Positions 7,742 through 15,486 of a stretch of DNA of 30,892 nt are shown piece by piece. The translations under genes were made by a program, and so were the position numbers. The first letter of the stretch is position 1, and every line of letters starts with the position of its first letter. The stretch spans positions 1 to 30,892 of the forward strand of contig JAEDNL010000010.1 in assembly GCA_016302505.1 (NCBI GenBank). The letters are read 5' to 3'. The notes below the pieces were generated by a model, which ran no database searches, had not been told where the DNA came from, and saw nothing but the letters and a program-made list of their open reading frames with translations. The stretch comes from Bacilli bacterium. GTDB lineage: Bacteria; Bacillota_I; Bacilli_A; RF39; UBA660.

Positions 7742-8164
7742 TCATTTTTTTCTTAATAATTTTTCTTCATTTCTTTTCTCTCTATAATAATATACCATAC
7801 CATCAACATAGAATTTATCAATAGATCTAACTATCTCATCTTCACCATCTTTTAGGTAATTACATATTATTTCAGTACCTTTATCAACATTATCAAGTCT
7901 TATTGAAATATTTTCACTTGGATAAATTAAATTTAATCCCTTTTTAATAAATTTTATAGGACTTTCATTATTATAAACAATATTAAAATCCTCATTTGTT
8001 CCAAGTACTGTAAGTTTATTACCTTTCTTTGAAACAATTACATTCATTAAATAATGAAAATCAATATTATTAGAAATATTTAGCAATTCTTCATTATTTT
8101 CTACTACTCCATCCATACCTTTAGTAGGTGCAAGTAATAAATAAGTTAAATATACTTCTTCCAT
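7742..8164 (-). CDS. Hypothetical protein, 140 aa
   Basis: Start set at the ATG at 8164 because AGGAGG lies 6 nt upstream; the frame stays open further up to 8215 but without an SD. Soluble, mixed alpha/beta, starting MEEVYLTYLLLAPTKG and ending in a basic helix (REKRNEEKLLRKK). No family recognised and no membrane segment. It is single-gene: its own promoter lies at 8187-8215, divergent from the SDR gene, and rpmG has a separate promoter. The stop is directly followed by an 11-bp inverted repeat that may serve as its 3' end. Confidence 0.7.
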   Translation of the reverse strand: MEEVYLTYLLLAPTKGMDGVVENNEELLNISNNIDFHYLMNVIVSKKGNKLTVLGTNEDFNIVYNNESPIKFIKKGLNLIYPSENISIRLDNVDKGTEIICNYLKDGEDEIVRSIDKFYVDGMVYYYREKRNEEKLLRKK

Positions 8165-8186
8165 ATTATTCCTCCTGACAATTAAA

Positions 8187-8215
8187 ATAATAACACAAAA
8201 TGAAATACACTTCAA
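8187..8215 (-). promoter_or_regulatory. Promoter of the 140-aa hypothetical gene
   Basis: TTGAAG (8215-8210), 17-nt spacer, TATTAT (8192-8187), extended by TGT. Its -35 overlaps the -35 of the divergent SDR promoter. Confidence 0.6.
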
Positions 8216-8239
8216 TTATTATTAATTTTATGTTAAAAT
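8211..8239 (+). promoter_or_regulatory. Promoter of the SDR-Alr operon
   Basis: TTCAAT (8211-8216), 17-nt spacer, TAAAAT (8234-8239) with TGT just before it (extended -10). The predicted start is near 8246, at the GGTGA SD, giving a leader of only ~9 nt. Confidence 0.6.
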
Positions 8240-8254
8240 ACCTTTGGTGATTTT

Positions 8255-8995
8255 ATGGAAAGAAAAACTGTTTTAGTAACTGGTTCAAGTATAGGATTAG
8301 GTGCCTCTATTATTAAGAAATTCGCATCTAATAATTATAATGTAGTTATAACTTATAATAATCATAAAGATGATGCGATTAATTTAGAAAAAGAACTAAT
8401 AAAAAAATATAATATAGAAACTCTAGTAATTAAATGTGATATATCAAATGAAAATGATATAGATAATTTAAAAGAAAAAGTATTAGATAAATTTAATACT
8501 ATAGATGTACTTGTAAACAATGCTAGCATATCTATTGACTCTTTAGTAAGTGATAAAACAAAAGAAAACTTTATGAAAATATTAGAAGTAAACCTAGTGG
8601 GAACTTTTCTAGTATCAAGAACTTTCGGAGATATAATGCATAAAAATAAAAAAGGGACTATTATTAATATTGTTTCTACTAATGGAATAGATACATACTA
8701 TGAATATAGTTTAGACTATGATTCATCTAAGGCTGGTGTTATTAATTTAACACATAATTTAGCGAATTATTATAGTCCTTATGTTAGAGTAAATTGTGTT
8801 TGTCCAGGATGGATAGATACACCTATGAATAAGGAAATGGATAGTGATTTTAGAAAACAAGAAGAAGAAAAAATATTACTTAAAAGATTCGCAGAGTCTG
8901 ATGAAATTGCTTCCTTAGTATATTTTTTAAGCACTAAAGATGCAAGTTATATAAATGATAGTATTATTAGAATAGATGGTGGTAAAAAATGCTAA
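8255..8995 (+). CDS. Short-chain dehydrogenase/reductase (FabG-like)
   Basis: 246 aa classical SDR. The Rossmann motif TGSSIGLG (9-16) binds NAD(P)H. NNA (88-90) and the catalytic set N113, S141, Y155, K159 (YDSSK) are all present. The closest functional type by motif is 3-oxoacyl-ACP reductase (FabG), but many SDRs share this layout, so the substrate is open. Translation starts at GGTGATTTTATG with a very short predicted leader. Its last 7 nt overlap the ATG of the next gene, so it is translationally coupled to the PLP enzyme; the two may act in one sulfur or amino-acid pathway, which is inference from context only. Confidence 0.88.
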   Translation: MERKTVLVTGSSIGLGASIIKKFASNNYNVVITYNNHKDDAINLEKELIKKYNIETLVIKCDISNENDIDNLKEKVLDKFNTIDVLVNNASISIDSLVSDKTKENFMKILEVNLVGTFLVSRTFGDIMHKNKKGTIINIVSTNGIDTYYEYSLDYDSSKAGVINLTHNLANYYSPYVRVNCVCPGWIDTPMNKEMDSDFRKQEEEKILLKRFAESDEIASLVYFLSTKDASYINDSIIRIDGGKKC

Positions 8996-10224
8996 AAGTC
9001 GATAAAAACATAGAAAAAATAGTAAACGAAGAGGAGCAAACCTTAAAAGATATATTTAATAAAATAGATGAACAAACTTTAAAAAACAGTAAAAAAGTAT
9101 TAGATAGTTTCCATAAATATAATTTATCTTATAATGATTTATATGGCAGTAATGGATATGGATATAATGATATTGGTAGAGATAAAATAGATAGTATTTT
9201 TGCAAATATATTTAATACTGAAAGTGGTCTTGTTAGAAACCAATTAATCTCAGGAAGTCATGCTATTACAATAACATTACAAGCATTATTAAGACCAAAT
9301 GATACCCTATTATCAATAACAGGTACTCCATATGATACATTACATGAAGTAATTGGTATTAAAGACAACAACAGTTCTCTTATAAGTTATGGTATTAAAT
9401 ATAAACAAATAGATTTAGTAGATAATGACTTTGATTATGAAAGTATTAAAAATGAATTAAAAAATGATATTAAAGTAATACATATTCAAAGATCAAGAGG
9501 TTACTCTATAAGAGATTCTATATGTATTGATAAACTAGAAAAAGTTATTACGTTTATAAAAAGTATTAATAAGAATATAATAATATTTGTAGACAACTGC
9601 TACTGTGAATTTGTAGAAGACTTATCACCTACTGAAGTTGGTGCTGATATAATGGTTGGTTCACTTATTAAAAATTTAGGCGCAGGTATTGCTACTAATG
9701 GAGCATATATAGTTGGTAAAAAAAGTTCAGTAGATTTATGTGCTGATAGATTAACTGTACCCGGCGAAGGACGTGAAGTAGGTCCATCTTTTGATGCTAA
9801 TAGAATGTTTTTACTAGGTCTTTATTTTTCACCAAGTGTAGTCTCATCATCATTAAAAACATCAATTTTAACAAGCAAAGTATTAGAAAGATTAAATTAT
9901 AAAGTAAGCCCAAAATACAATGAAAATAGATGTGATATAGTACAATTAATTTACTTTGATAATGAAGATGAAATTATTAAATATGCACATGGTATTCAAT
10001 CATCCGGACCAATTGATTCATATGTAAAACCAATTCCAAGTGATATGCCAGGTTATGATAATAAAATAATTATGGCGAGTCCATCTTTTACTTCAGGTTC
10101 TTCTATTGAACTATCTGCAGATGCACCACTTAGAAAGCCATATGTTTTATATCAGCAAGGTAGTTTATCGTATGAATATGGTAAATTAGCATTAATTAAT
10201 ACCCTATCACAAATGAATGAATAA
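8989..10224 (+). CDS. Methionine gamma-lyase family protein (Alr/YnbB, PF06838)
   Basis: 411 aa fold-type I PLP enzyme of the 'aluminium resistance' / methionine gamma-lyase-like family found in Firmicutes (B. subtilis YnbB). Family-typical stretches are GYGYNDIGRDK (56-66), the PLP-site segment SGSHAITITLQ (88-98), VDNCYCEF with the cofactor Asp (D202), and SLIKNLGAG with the probable Schiff-base lysine K228. The late GPIDSYVKP-type segment is also characteristic. The true reaction of the family is poorly defined; cleavage of sulfur amino acids is the usual annotation. It overlaps the SDR gene by 7 nt. Full length with no lost residues that I can see. Confidence 0.88.
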   Translation: MLKVDKNIEKIVNEEEQTLKDIFNKIDEQTLKNSKKVLDSFHKYNLSYNDLYGSNGYGYNDIGRDKIDSIFANIFNTESGLVRNQLISGSHAITITLQALLRPNDTLLSITGTPYDTLHEVIGIKDNNSSLISYGIKYKQIDLVDNDFDYESIKNELKNDIKVIHIQRSRGYSIRDSICIDKLEKVITFIKSINKNIIIFVDNCYCEFVEDLSPTEVGADIMVGSLIKNLGAGIATNGAYIVGKKSSVDLCADRLTVPGEGREVGPSFDANRMFLLGLYFSPSVVSSSLKTSILTSKVLERLNYKVSPKYNENRCDIVQLIYFDNEDEIIKYAHGIQSSGPIDSYVKPIPSDMPGYDNKIIMASPSFTSGSSIELSADAPLRKPYVLYQQGSLSYEYGKLALINTLSQMNE

Positions 10225-10232
10225 AATATAAT

Positions 10233-10258
10233 CCCATTAATATAATATTAATGGGAGG
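10233..10258 (+). promoter_or_regulatory. Hairpin sequestering the Shine-Dalgarno of the 84-aa gene
   Basis: CCCATTAAT (10233-10241) is a perfect 9-bp complement of ATTAATGGG (10247-10255) with a 5-nt loop. The right arm covers GGG of the SD GGGAGG (10253-10258). There is no T-run, so it is not a terminator. Confidence 0.55.
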
Positions 10259-10262
10259 AATA

Positions 10263-10517
10263 ATGAAAAAAGAACTTATCAAAAATTATATAAATAAATT
10301 AACAAAACAAGATATTATAAACTATCTTTCTCATGAATGTACACCAGCATCAAATGAAGAAATAGATATGATATATAATGCTATTAAAAATGATTATGAA
10401 GAAATATTAAATACCAATTTTATGAGTTATATTTCTAACTATAAATTAACATTTAATCCTGAACTTTATAAAAAAATAATAGAAAAATATAATGAATATA
10501 AAAAGTTTATTGAATAG
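10263..10517 (+). CDS. Small hypothetical protein (84 aa, possibly DUF2624-like)
   Basis: Start placed at 10263, 4 nt after GGGAGG; an ATG at 10251 is inside the SD hairpin and unlikely. The protein is helical and charged (KKELIKNYINKLTKQDIINYL...), ending YNEYKKFIE. The 'LTKQDIINYL' opening and three-helix look recall B. subtilis YqfT (DUF2624), but I cannot confirm this. It is third behind SDR and the PLP enzyme, and a hairpin over its SD suggests separate translational control. Its stop codon lies in the loop of a strong terminator. Confidence 0.6.
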   Translation: MKKELIKNYINKLTKQDIINYLSHECTPASNEEIDMIYNAIKNDYEEILNTNFMSYISNYKLTFNPELYKKIIEKYNEYKKFIE

Positions 10518-10536
10518 TCAATAAACTTTTTTATTT
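10501..10536. terminator. Bidirectional terminator between convergent units
   Basis: A 13-bp perfect stem (10501-10513 with 10518-10530, loop ATAG) is followed by TTTTTTATTTG on the plus strand; on the minus strand the far arm runs into CTTTTTATATT. It starts within the last codons of the 84-aa gene and also closes the 804-aa surface protein gene. Confidence 0.85.
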
Positions 10537-10538
10537 GT

Positions 10539-12953
10539 TTAATTAAAGAAAGATTGTGCATTTGTGCCTAAAACCCATCCACCGCCACAAGATGGATTAG
10601 TACAATAAGCGGTAACTCTTGCTTTATAAAAATTTTCCCCACCAAATTTTATAATTACCGCATTATTTGCGCCAAGATCTTTACAAGTACTAGCACTTGC
10701 AATCGCAGCACCCTTAGAACCAATTGAACTCTTTTTTACCCATGCTACTACAGATTTATAATTTTTACTTGAAGATTTTTTTCCTACAACACATATTTTT
10801 TCACCTTTTTTAAGTTCACCCAGAGTATTACAATAATCTATACTACACCCACTAGTATTATAATTGTCACATTTAGAGGTTGAATTCCATATGTATATTT
10901 TTCCAAGTGTAGTACTATTTAAACATTTATATTCTTCAGCAAATTTACCATCAAGTGATTTTTCGCTCCAGTGAGCATAAAGTACTATCTCTTTTGTTAC
11001 TTTATAACTACCAGTAGTACCTACTTTAGTACCACCACTTTTTGCAGTGTACCATCCAAGAAAGTTATAATATTTTCTTGTTGGTTTTGGCAAAGTTATA
11101 GAGCCATCACTGTAATCGGCAGTCAATGTTGCATTACCATTTCCAAATTTAAATGTCGTGCCTGATAAGCTTCCTTTTCCTTTTAATACCCACTTATTAA
11201 ATACTTTTGAAGAAGTTTTTGAACTAACTGATGTGCTTCCTCCATTTGCTTTAAACGTAACAGTATATCCCGTCTTCTTTGGATTACTTATTGTTTTAGT
11301 GCTTCCAGCTGTTGCGGTAAATGTAGATTTACTTGTGCTTCCGTTCCATGTCCCTCCATTTGGATTAATAGTAAGAGTATATTTTTGTTGTTCCCACTTC
11401 GCATATAATTTTATATTCTTAGTTGGAGTATATTCTGTACTTAACTTACTTGTTGAAGACAAAGATGTATACCAACCTAAGAATTTATAATTATTTCTAG
11501 TTGGTGTTGGTAAAGTTATAGAACCATTTTTATATTTTGCTGTTAACTTACCATTTTCTGTTGAAAAAGTATACACACCATTAGAAAATGTACCGCCTCC
11601 TGTTAACTCCCATTTATCAAATATTTTTGATGAAGTCAATGAATTTACACTATTTCCACCATTTGAATCAAATGAAACAATATATCCTTTTGGTGGAGTT
11701 GGATTATTAATAGTTACAGTTTTTCCAGAAGTATCACTTAAATTTGTAATTTCAGTAGTTCCATTCCAAGTACCTCCACTAGGATCAACTATTAATCCTT
11801 TTTTATTTTCGATCCAACGAGCATATAATGTTACATTACTTTTGGGAACATATGGGGAACTTACAAGTTCTCCTGAAGTTTGATTAGTATACCAACCTAA
11901 AAATGTATATCCATCTTTACTTGGGGTTGGCAAGTTAATTGAGACATCTTCATAATTAGCAGTTATAGTTGCATCACCATCTTCAAATTTAAAACTATCA
12001 GATGTAATACTACCTTTACCGTCTAAAGTCCAAGTTACAAATTCTTTTTTTGCTTGCATTGATGCAATATTGTTACCACCATTTGCATTAAACGAAATAG
12101 TATATCCATTTGGTGCAGTTGGTGAATTAATTTGTTTTAATTCATTAATAGTACCATTTTCATATGATATATCAGTTTTTCCATTCCATTTTCCACCATT
12201 AGGATTAATAGCAAGTTTATATTTAATCGCGTCAAAATAAATTTTACAATTTAAATCATTATTAATATCATATAAAAATACTACTCCTTCTTCAACACTT
12301 GAAGTTTTAATTTTATTTAAACAATCATCATTATTACTTGTTTTTACAAATTCATAACCTAAATTAGGCAACACTTCAACATTTGCAATCCCACCTTTAT
12401 ACACCGTTTGAGTTAAACTAGTTACATTTTCACTATCTTTAGAAGATTTTAATAATCCTTTATTTTCATCGCTAGTTTCAATCGTAACAATAAAGGGTTC
12501 AACAAACTCCCATGGTTCCATTCTACTTCCAGTTCCTTTAACATAAGTATTATTTTTTATATAAAGTGTTGGCCTCACTCCAGAAGTACTATCAGATGTT
12601 ATTTCATCATTAATATATCCATCATAATAAGGATCAACACTAAGATATTTACCATCTTCTCTCTTAACCATCCAAAAATTAAGACCATTATAAATATAAT
12701 TTCTGGCTATTATAAATTCATCAATATTTAATAGTCCACTAGAACCATTAAAATCATCATCAAAATTTAACGTTTCGCCATCATATATAAAAGGTAAATT
12801 TTCATTCAAAATATACTTTTTATTATTAACGAAATTATTAGCATAATTCTTTATTTTTTGTACCGAATCACTATACTTAAGTTCAATGCTACTTGCATTT
12901 ATATTGCTTAAAATTAAGAACGACAACATAAAAGATAAAATTAATTTTCTCAT
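10539..12953 (-). CDS. Secreted surface protein with three InlB-type (LYARW) repeats
   Basis: 804 aa. A signal peptide (1-20, cleavage near NINA/SS) leads into an N-terminal domain (~60-150) ending in GVRPTLYIKNN and a Gly-rich 'G.GS...PWEF' strand, as in domains attached to pilin-like surface proteins. Three repeats of ~136 aa follow (about 245-380, 385-520, 525-662). Each opens P.GG.WNG and closes GWYT...LYA.W, the InlB B-repeat/Listeria-Bacteroides (Flg_new) signature. The C-terminal ~140 aa are Cys-rich, with an SH3-like stretch around VVAWVKKSSIG. There is no LPXTG or GW anchor, so the SH3-like tail may hold it to the wall. A cell-surface adhesion role is inferred. SD AGGAGAG; it lies downstream of the pilin genes. 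Confidence 0.82.
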   Translation of the reverse strand: MRKLILSFMLSFLILSNINASSIELKYSDSVQKIKNYANNFVNNKKYILNENLPFIYDGETLNFDDDFNGSSGLLNIDEFIIARNYIYNGLNFWMVKREDGKYLSVDPYYDGYINDEITSDSTSGVRPTLYIKNNTYVKGTGSRMEPWEFVEPFIVTIETSDENKGLLKSSKDSENVTSLTQTVYKGGIANVEVLPNLGYEFVKTSNNDDCLNKIKTSSVEEGVVFLYDINNDLNCKIYFDAIKYKLAINPNGGKWNGKTDISYENGTINELKQINSPTAPNGYTISFNANGGNNIASMQAKKEFVTWTLDGKGSITSDSFKFEDGDATITANYEDVSINLPTPSKDGYTFLGWYTNQTSGELVSSPYVPKSNVTLYARWIENKKGLIVDPSGGTWNGTTEITNLSDTSGKTVTINNPTPPKGYIVSFDSNGGNSVNSLTSSKIFDKWELTGGGTFSNGVYTFSTENGKLTAKYKNGSITLPTPTRNNYKFLGWYTSLSSTSKLSTEYTPTKNIKLYAKWEQQKYTLTINPNGGTWNGSTSKSTFTATAGSTKTISNPKKTGYTVTFKANGGSTSVSSKTSSKVFNKWVLKGKGSLSGTTFKFGNGNATLTADYSDGSITLPKPTRKYYNFLGWYTAKSGGTKVGTTGSYKVTKEIVLYAHWSEKSLDGKFAEEYKCLNSTTLGKIYIWNSTSKCDNYNTSGCSIDYCNTLGELKKGEKICVVGKKSSSKNYKSVVAWVKKSSIGSKGAAIASASTCKDLGANNAVIIKFGGENFYKARVTAYCTNPSCGGGWVLGTNAQSFFN

Positions 12954-12956
12954 AAT

Positions 12957-13167
12957 CTACTCTCCTATTATAATTTTAACACATAAATATTTTAAGAAAC
13001 AAGACTTTAATGTATATTTTTCATCAACATTCATTCTTCCTTTAACAAATTCTCCGTTGTATTTACATATTGTTTTTTATTTTGAAAAGATATCAATAAA
13101 TCAAAATCACCAAAAGCAAACATAATAATACATATACTAATATTAGTAATAATTTTTTAGTATTCAT
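12957..13167 (-). pseudogene. Possible decayed small secreted-protein gene
   Basis: The stretch before the InlB-repeat gene holds no intact gene. It has protein-like pieces in three minus frames. An ATG at 13167 gives 24 residues, MNTKKLLLILVYV plus a hydrophobic run, like a signal or membrane anchor, ending at a stop at 13093. A second frame reads about 30 residues. A third frame is open from about 13076 to a stop at 12957 and reads KTICKYNGEFVKGRMNVDEK and onward. Two frameshifts would join them into a ~70-aa secreted protein. Alternatively this is plain AT-rich intergenic DNA. No SD is seen for the ATG. Confidence 0.25.
12973..12981 (-). promoter_or_regulatory. Extended -10 promoter of the InlB-repeat gene
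   Basis: TGTTAAAAT on the minus strand, with an overlapping TATAAT a few bases on; a weak TTGTTT lies 18 nt upstream. The leader would be very short and start near the SD. Confidence 0.45.
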
Positions 13168-13226
13168 AAAAATATCATTTCATTCTATAAATCAAATTAC
13201 TTTTTGTATATTACAAAAACACTACT

Positions 13227-13643
13227 TTAACAATCAAGATTTTCAATCTTACCATCTTTTATATCTTTAATAGTTAAATTATTAATGTCAATATCATTTG
13301 AAAAATTAATATTATAATTGTCATTACCAACTTTCATGCTCACAATAACACCATTATCATATCTAATACAATAGTCTAAAGATGATGTTAATTCTAATTT
13401 ATTAATATCACTGCTTTTAATAGTATTTAATATATTACCATTCATTTTCTCAGTAATATATTTTGTATTCGCAGAGTTATATACATTTTTAACTTCTATT
13501 AAAAATGTATTCTTTTTAGAATTATTTTCTTCAACTAATGTATCAGAAGGAAGTGTTGTAAATCCTTTAGGAAGAATAAATATTAAAGCAATTATTACTA
13601 TAACTAATAATATTTCTATTAAACCAAATCCATTATTTTTCAT
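13227..13643 (-). CDS. Type IV prepilin-like protein (minor pilin)
   Basis: 138 aa. Class III signal peptide MKNNG/FGLIE then a 20-residue hydrophobic helix; cleavage would follow G5 and the mature E5 is present, but position 2 is Gly where Thr or Ser is usual. It is a relative of the pilin at 14615-15136: SKKNTFLIEVKNVY matches SKKNSFMTEVRDIY, and a C-terminal Cys pair (C92, C138) mirrors that protein's C77/C146. Start at 13643 chosen for AAGGAA 5 nt upstream; an in-frame ATG at 13661 has none. The gene overlaps the end of nfo by 11 nt, so it depends on nfo transcription. No pilus motor or prepilin peptidase is in the window. Confidence 0.8.
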   Translation of the reverse strand: MKNNGFGLIEILLVIVIIALIFILPKGFTTLPSDTLVEENNSKKNTFLIEVKNVYNSANTKYITEKMNGNILNTIKSSDINKLELTSSLDYCIRYDNGVIVSMKVGNDNYNINFSNDIDINNLTIKDIKDGKIENLDC

Positions 13644-14523
13644 ATTTTTCCTTAAAATCAATAAACTTTTTATTTCTAATACTTTCTATTTCATATTTAT
13701 ATGGAGCGAAAGACTCATTAGTATTTCTATTTACATATGGTGTCTCAAGTATATATGGTACATCTAATCTATCGTTATAAACTACTTCTAAAAGATTATC
13801 AAATCCTATAGTTCCATATCCAATATTAGCATGTCTATCTTTATGAAAACCTATGTTATTTAGACTATCATTTAAATGAATACATTTAATTTTAGATATT
13901 CCTATCTTACTATCAAACTCATCTAAAAATTCATTAAATTTAGATATGTCTATTCCAGAATCATTCATATGACATGTATCTAAACACACACCTATTCTAT
14001 TTTTATCATCAATACCATCTATTATACATTTTATTTCATCAATAGAAGTTCCAACTTCAGTACCTTTTCCTGCCATAAACTCTAAAAGAATCATCGTATC
14101 AGTTGTTTTATTATATACATAATTAATTCCATCTATTATATTTTTAATAGCTTCTTCCTTACTACAAGTAGTAGCACTTCCAGGATGAAGTACAATTTTA
14201 TTAAGACCTAAACTCTTACATCTATCAAGTTCATTAGCTAAAAAATCACAATAAAATAAATACTTATCTTCATCTTTTCTATTAGCAAGATTAATAATAT
14301 ATGGAGCATGTACTATTACATTGTTACTATCTATATTATTTTCAAGCATTAATTTATATGCTTCATATGTAAATTCATCATTAATAGTACTTCTACTAGT
14401 ACTTTGAGTAGAACCAGTATATATCATAAATGTATTAGCATTATAACTTAATGCTTCTTTAACACTACCAAGTAATTGCTCTTTATTATTAAAACTAACA
14501 TGACTTCCAATTATCAAATTCAT
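13633..14523 (-). CDS. nfo: Endonuclease IV (AP endonuclease)
   Basis: 296 aa TIM-barrel enzyme that cuts DNA at abasic sites in base excision repair, using three zinc ions. Family motifs run in order: GSHVSF (N-term), IVHAPYIINLA, IVLHPGS, LLEFMAG(KGTEVG) with the metal Glu, VCLDTCHMNDSG, IHLNDS, and KDRHANIGYGTIG with the late His ligands, ending near LETP. All visible ligands are kept. It begins at GGTGATGTTATG, only ~9 nt after the predicted transcription start, and overlaps the minor pilin gene at its end. The pairing of a repair enzyme with pilins is probably chance packing. Confidence 0.96.
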   Translation of the reverse strand: MNLIIGSHVSFNNKEQLLGSVKEALSYNANTFMIYTGSTQSTSRSTINDEFTYEAYKLMLENNIDSNNVIVHAPYIINLANRKDEDKYLFYCDFLANELDRCKSLGLNKIVLHPGSATTCSKEEAIKNIIDGINYVYNKTTDTMILLEFMAGKGTEVGTSIDEIKCIIDGIDDKNRIGVCLDTCHMNDSGIDISKFNEFLDEFDSKIGISKIKCIHLNDSLNNIGFHKDRHANIGYGTIGFDNLLEVVYNDRLDVPYILETPYVNRNTNESFAPYKYEIESIRNKKFIDFKEKYEK

Positions 14524-14538
14524 AACATCACCATATTA

Positions 14539-14547
14539 ATTTTATCA
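14539..14547 (-). promoter_or_regulatory. Extended -10 promoter of nfo
   Basis: TGATAAAAT on the minus strand. No good -35 is seen. The predicted start near 14532 leaves a leader of about nine bases. Confidence 0.45.
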
Positions 14548-14559
14548 AAATTAAACAAT

Positions 14560-14586
14560 AAAAAAAAGACTAAATGAATAGTCTAA
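14560..14586 (-). terminator. Intrinsic terminator of the major pilin gene
   Basis: Stem AGACTA / TAGTCT (6 bp, 6-nt loop) followed by seven or more T on the minus strand, about 30 nt after the pilin stop. Confidence 0.75.
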
Positions 14587-14614
14587 TTTTTAAATTAATT
14601 GCTTAACAACTAAA

Positions 14615-15136
14615 CTATGGGTTTGTAGATTCTGGATAAGATGGTGGTGCTGAATAATCATGTGTAGATGGTGTTGTAGATGGTTTTTTAGGTGCTGTAC
14701 ATGCAGCAGCAGTTACGCCTTCGCTTATGTCACCAATTACAATTTTAGAAGCATCAGATGGTACTGCAGTAGGTATATAATAGTATGAACCATCAGAAAC
14801 TTGAATAGCAGTTACATTACCATTAGTATCCAATGATACAGAGTATTTAAGTTGTCCACCGGTTGAAGCTCTACCATTCATCTCTAATGCTGGAGTAGCA
14901 GGGTCACAAGGAGTACCTAAGTTGTTACTATAAGTTTTAGCTCCTGGAGTAGTCATATTATCAGCTATGAATTGAGTTTGAGCTTGTTTATAAATATCTC
15001 TAACTTCAGTCATAAATGAATTTTTCTTAGAGTCATTGAACATCTTTAATACATTTGGTAATGCAATAATAACTAAAATAGCTAAAATAGCAATAACTGC
15101 TAATAACTCAACTAATGTAAAACCTTTCTTATTCAT
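14615..15136 (-). CDS. Type IV pilin (major prepilin-like)
   Basis: 173 aa. Canonical class III signal MNKKG/FTLVELLAVIAILAILVIIALP, with cleavage after G5 and the mature E5. A helix continues to ~residue 62; a beta domain follows with a Cys pair (C77, C146) that can form the D-loop disulfide. The last ~25 residues are Pro/Ser/Thr-rich (KKPSTTPSTHDYSAPP...), an unusual exposed tail and possible glycosylation or attachment site. It has the strongest promoter here after that of the T-box, a 54-nt leader with AGGAAGGA, and its own terminator, so it is likely abundant and the major subunit. Assembly genes must be elsewhere. A ComGC-like competence role is possible. Confidence 0.88.
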   Translation of the reverse strand: MNKKGFTLVELLAVIAILAILVIIALPNVLKMFNDSKKNSFMTEVRDIYKQAQTQFIADNMTTPGAKTYSNNLGTPCDPATPALEMNGRASTGGQLKYSVSLDTNGNVTAIQVSDGSYYYIPTAVPSDASKIVIGDISEGVTAAACTAPKKPSTTPSTHDYSAPPSYPESTNP

Positions 15137-15196
15137 AATATTTCATTCCTTCCTTTCTTTTAGTAGAGAATTTATTTTCCCTATCCTTATGTATTT

Positions 15197-15225
15197 ATTG
15201 TAGCATTTTGATTTTTTTGTGTCAA
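15197..15225 (-). promoter_or_regulatory. Strong promoter of the major pilin gene
   Basis: TTGACA (15225-15220), 17-nt spacer, TACAAT (15202-15197) preceded by TGC (extended -10). Confidence 0.85.
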
Positions 15226-15230
15226 TATTA

Positions 15231-15263
15231 AAATAAAAAGAATGTAAATATTTATACATTCTT
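15231..15263 (-). terminator. Intrinsic terminator after ylbE
   Basis: A 9-bp stem AAGAATGTA / TACATTCTT (15238-15246 with 15255-15263) followed by TTTTATTT on the minus strand. It starts within the ylbE stop codon. Confidence 0.75.
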
Positions 15264-15486
15264 ATTCATTAGTGGCTGAAATTATCTTAGTTACTAAGTC
15301 TACTCCATCTACAAAATTATCTACTTTATCAATTGTTCTTAATTTATATTTTTTTTTCATTTCACGAACAAATAAGTCATAAGAAGAAGGATCTCTATTC
15401 AACTGTTTATACCAATTAGAATTTTGTCTTAGAAATTTTAAATATTTATCATCTTTTTTTAGTTTTTCTAATACTTCATATTTCAT
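15262..15486 (-). CDS. ylbE: YlbE-like protein
   Basis: 74 aa, matching the YlbE family (PF14003) of Bacillales: FLRQNSNWYKQLNRDP lines up with the family's 'FlReqPyWYRkLsRnP' core. Function unknown. It overlaps the ylbD-like gene by 4 nt (ATGA), keeping the B. subtilis ylbD-ylbE pairing in a genome that shows no sporulation gene in this window. This suggests the pair has a vegetative role. Confidence 0.82.
   Translation of the reverse strand: MKYEVLEKLKKDDKYLKFLRQNSNWYKQLNRDPSSYDLFVREMKKKYKLRTIDKVDNFVDGVDLVTKIISATNE

Noticed and set aside
10971..11490. Two plus-strand open frames of 64 and 110 codons.
   Set aside because: Antisense to the InlB-type repeats; the openness comes from the repeats' composition, with no SD or family match.
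12886..13125. Open frame of 79 codons on the plus strand.
   Set aside because: No SD, mostly antisense to the InlB-repeat gene's signal region and promoter, and low-complexity residues typical of AT-rich DNA.
15120..15150. Five-codon upstream ORF (ATG-AAA-TAT-TAT-GAA-TAA) overlapping the major pilin start.
   Set aside because: Its ATG is too near the SD for good initiation and such short frames are expected by chance; not supported without data.
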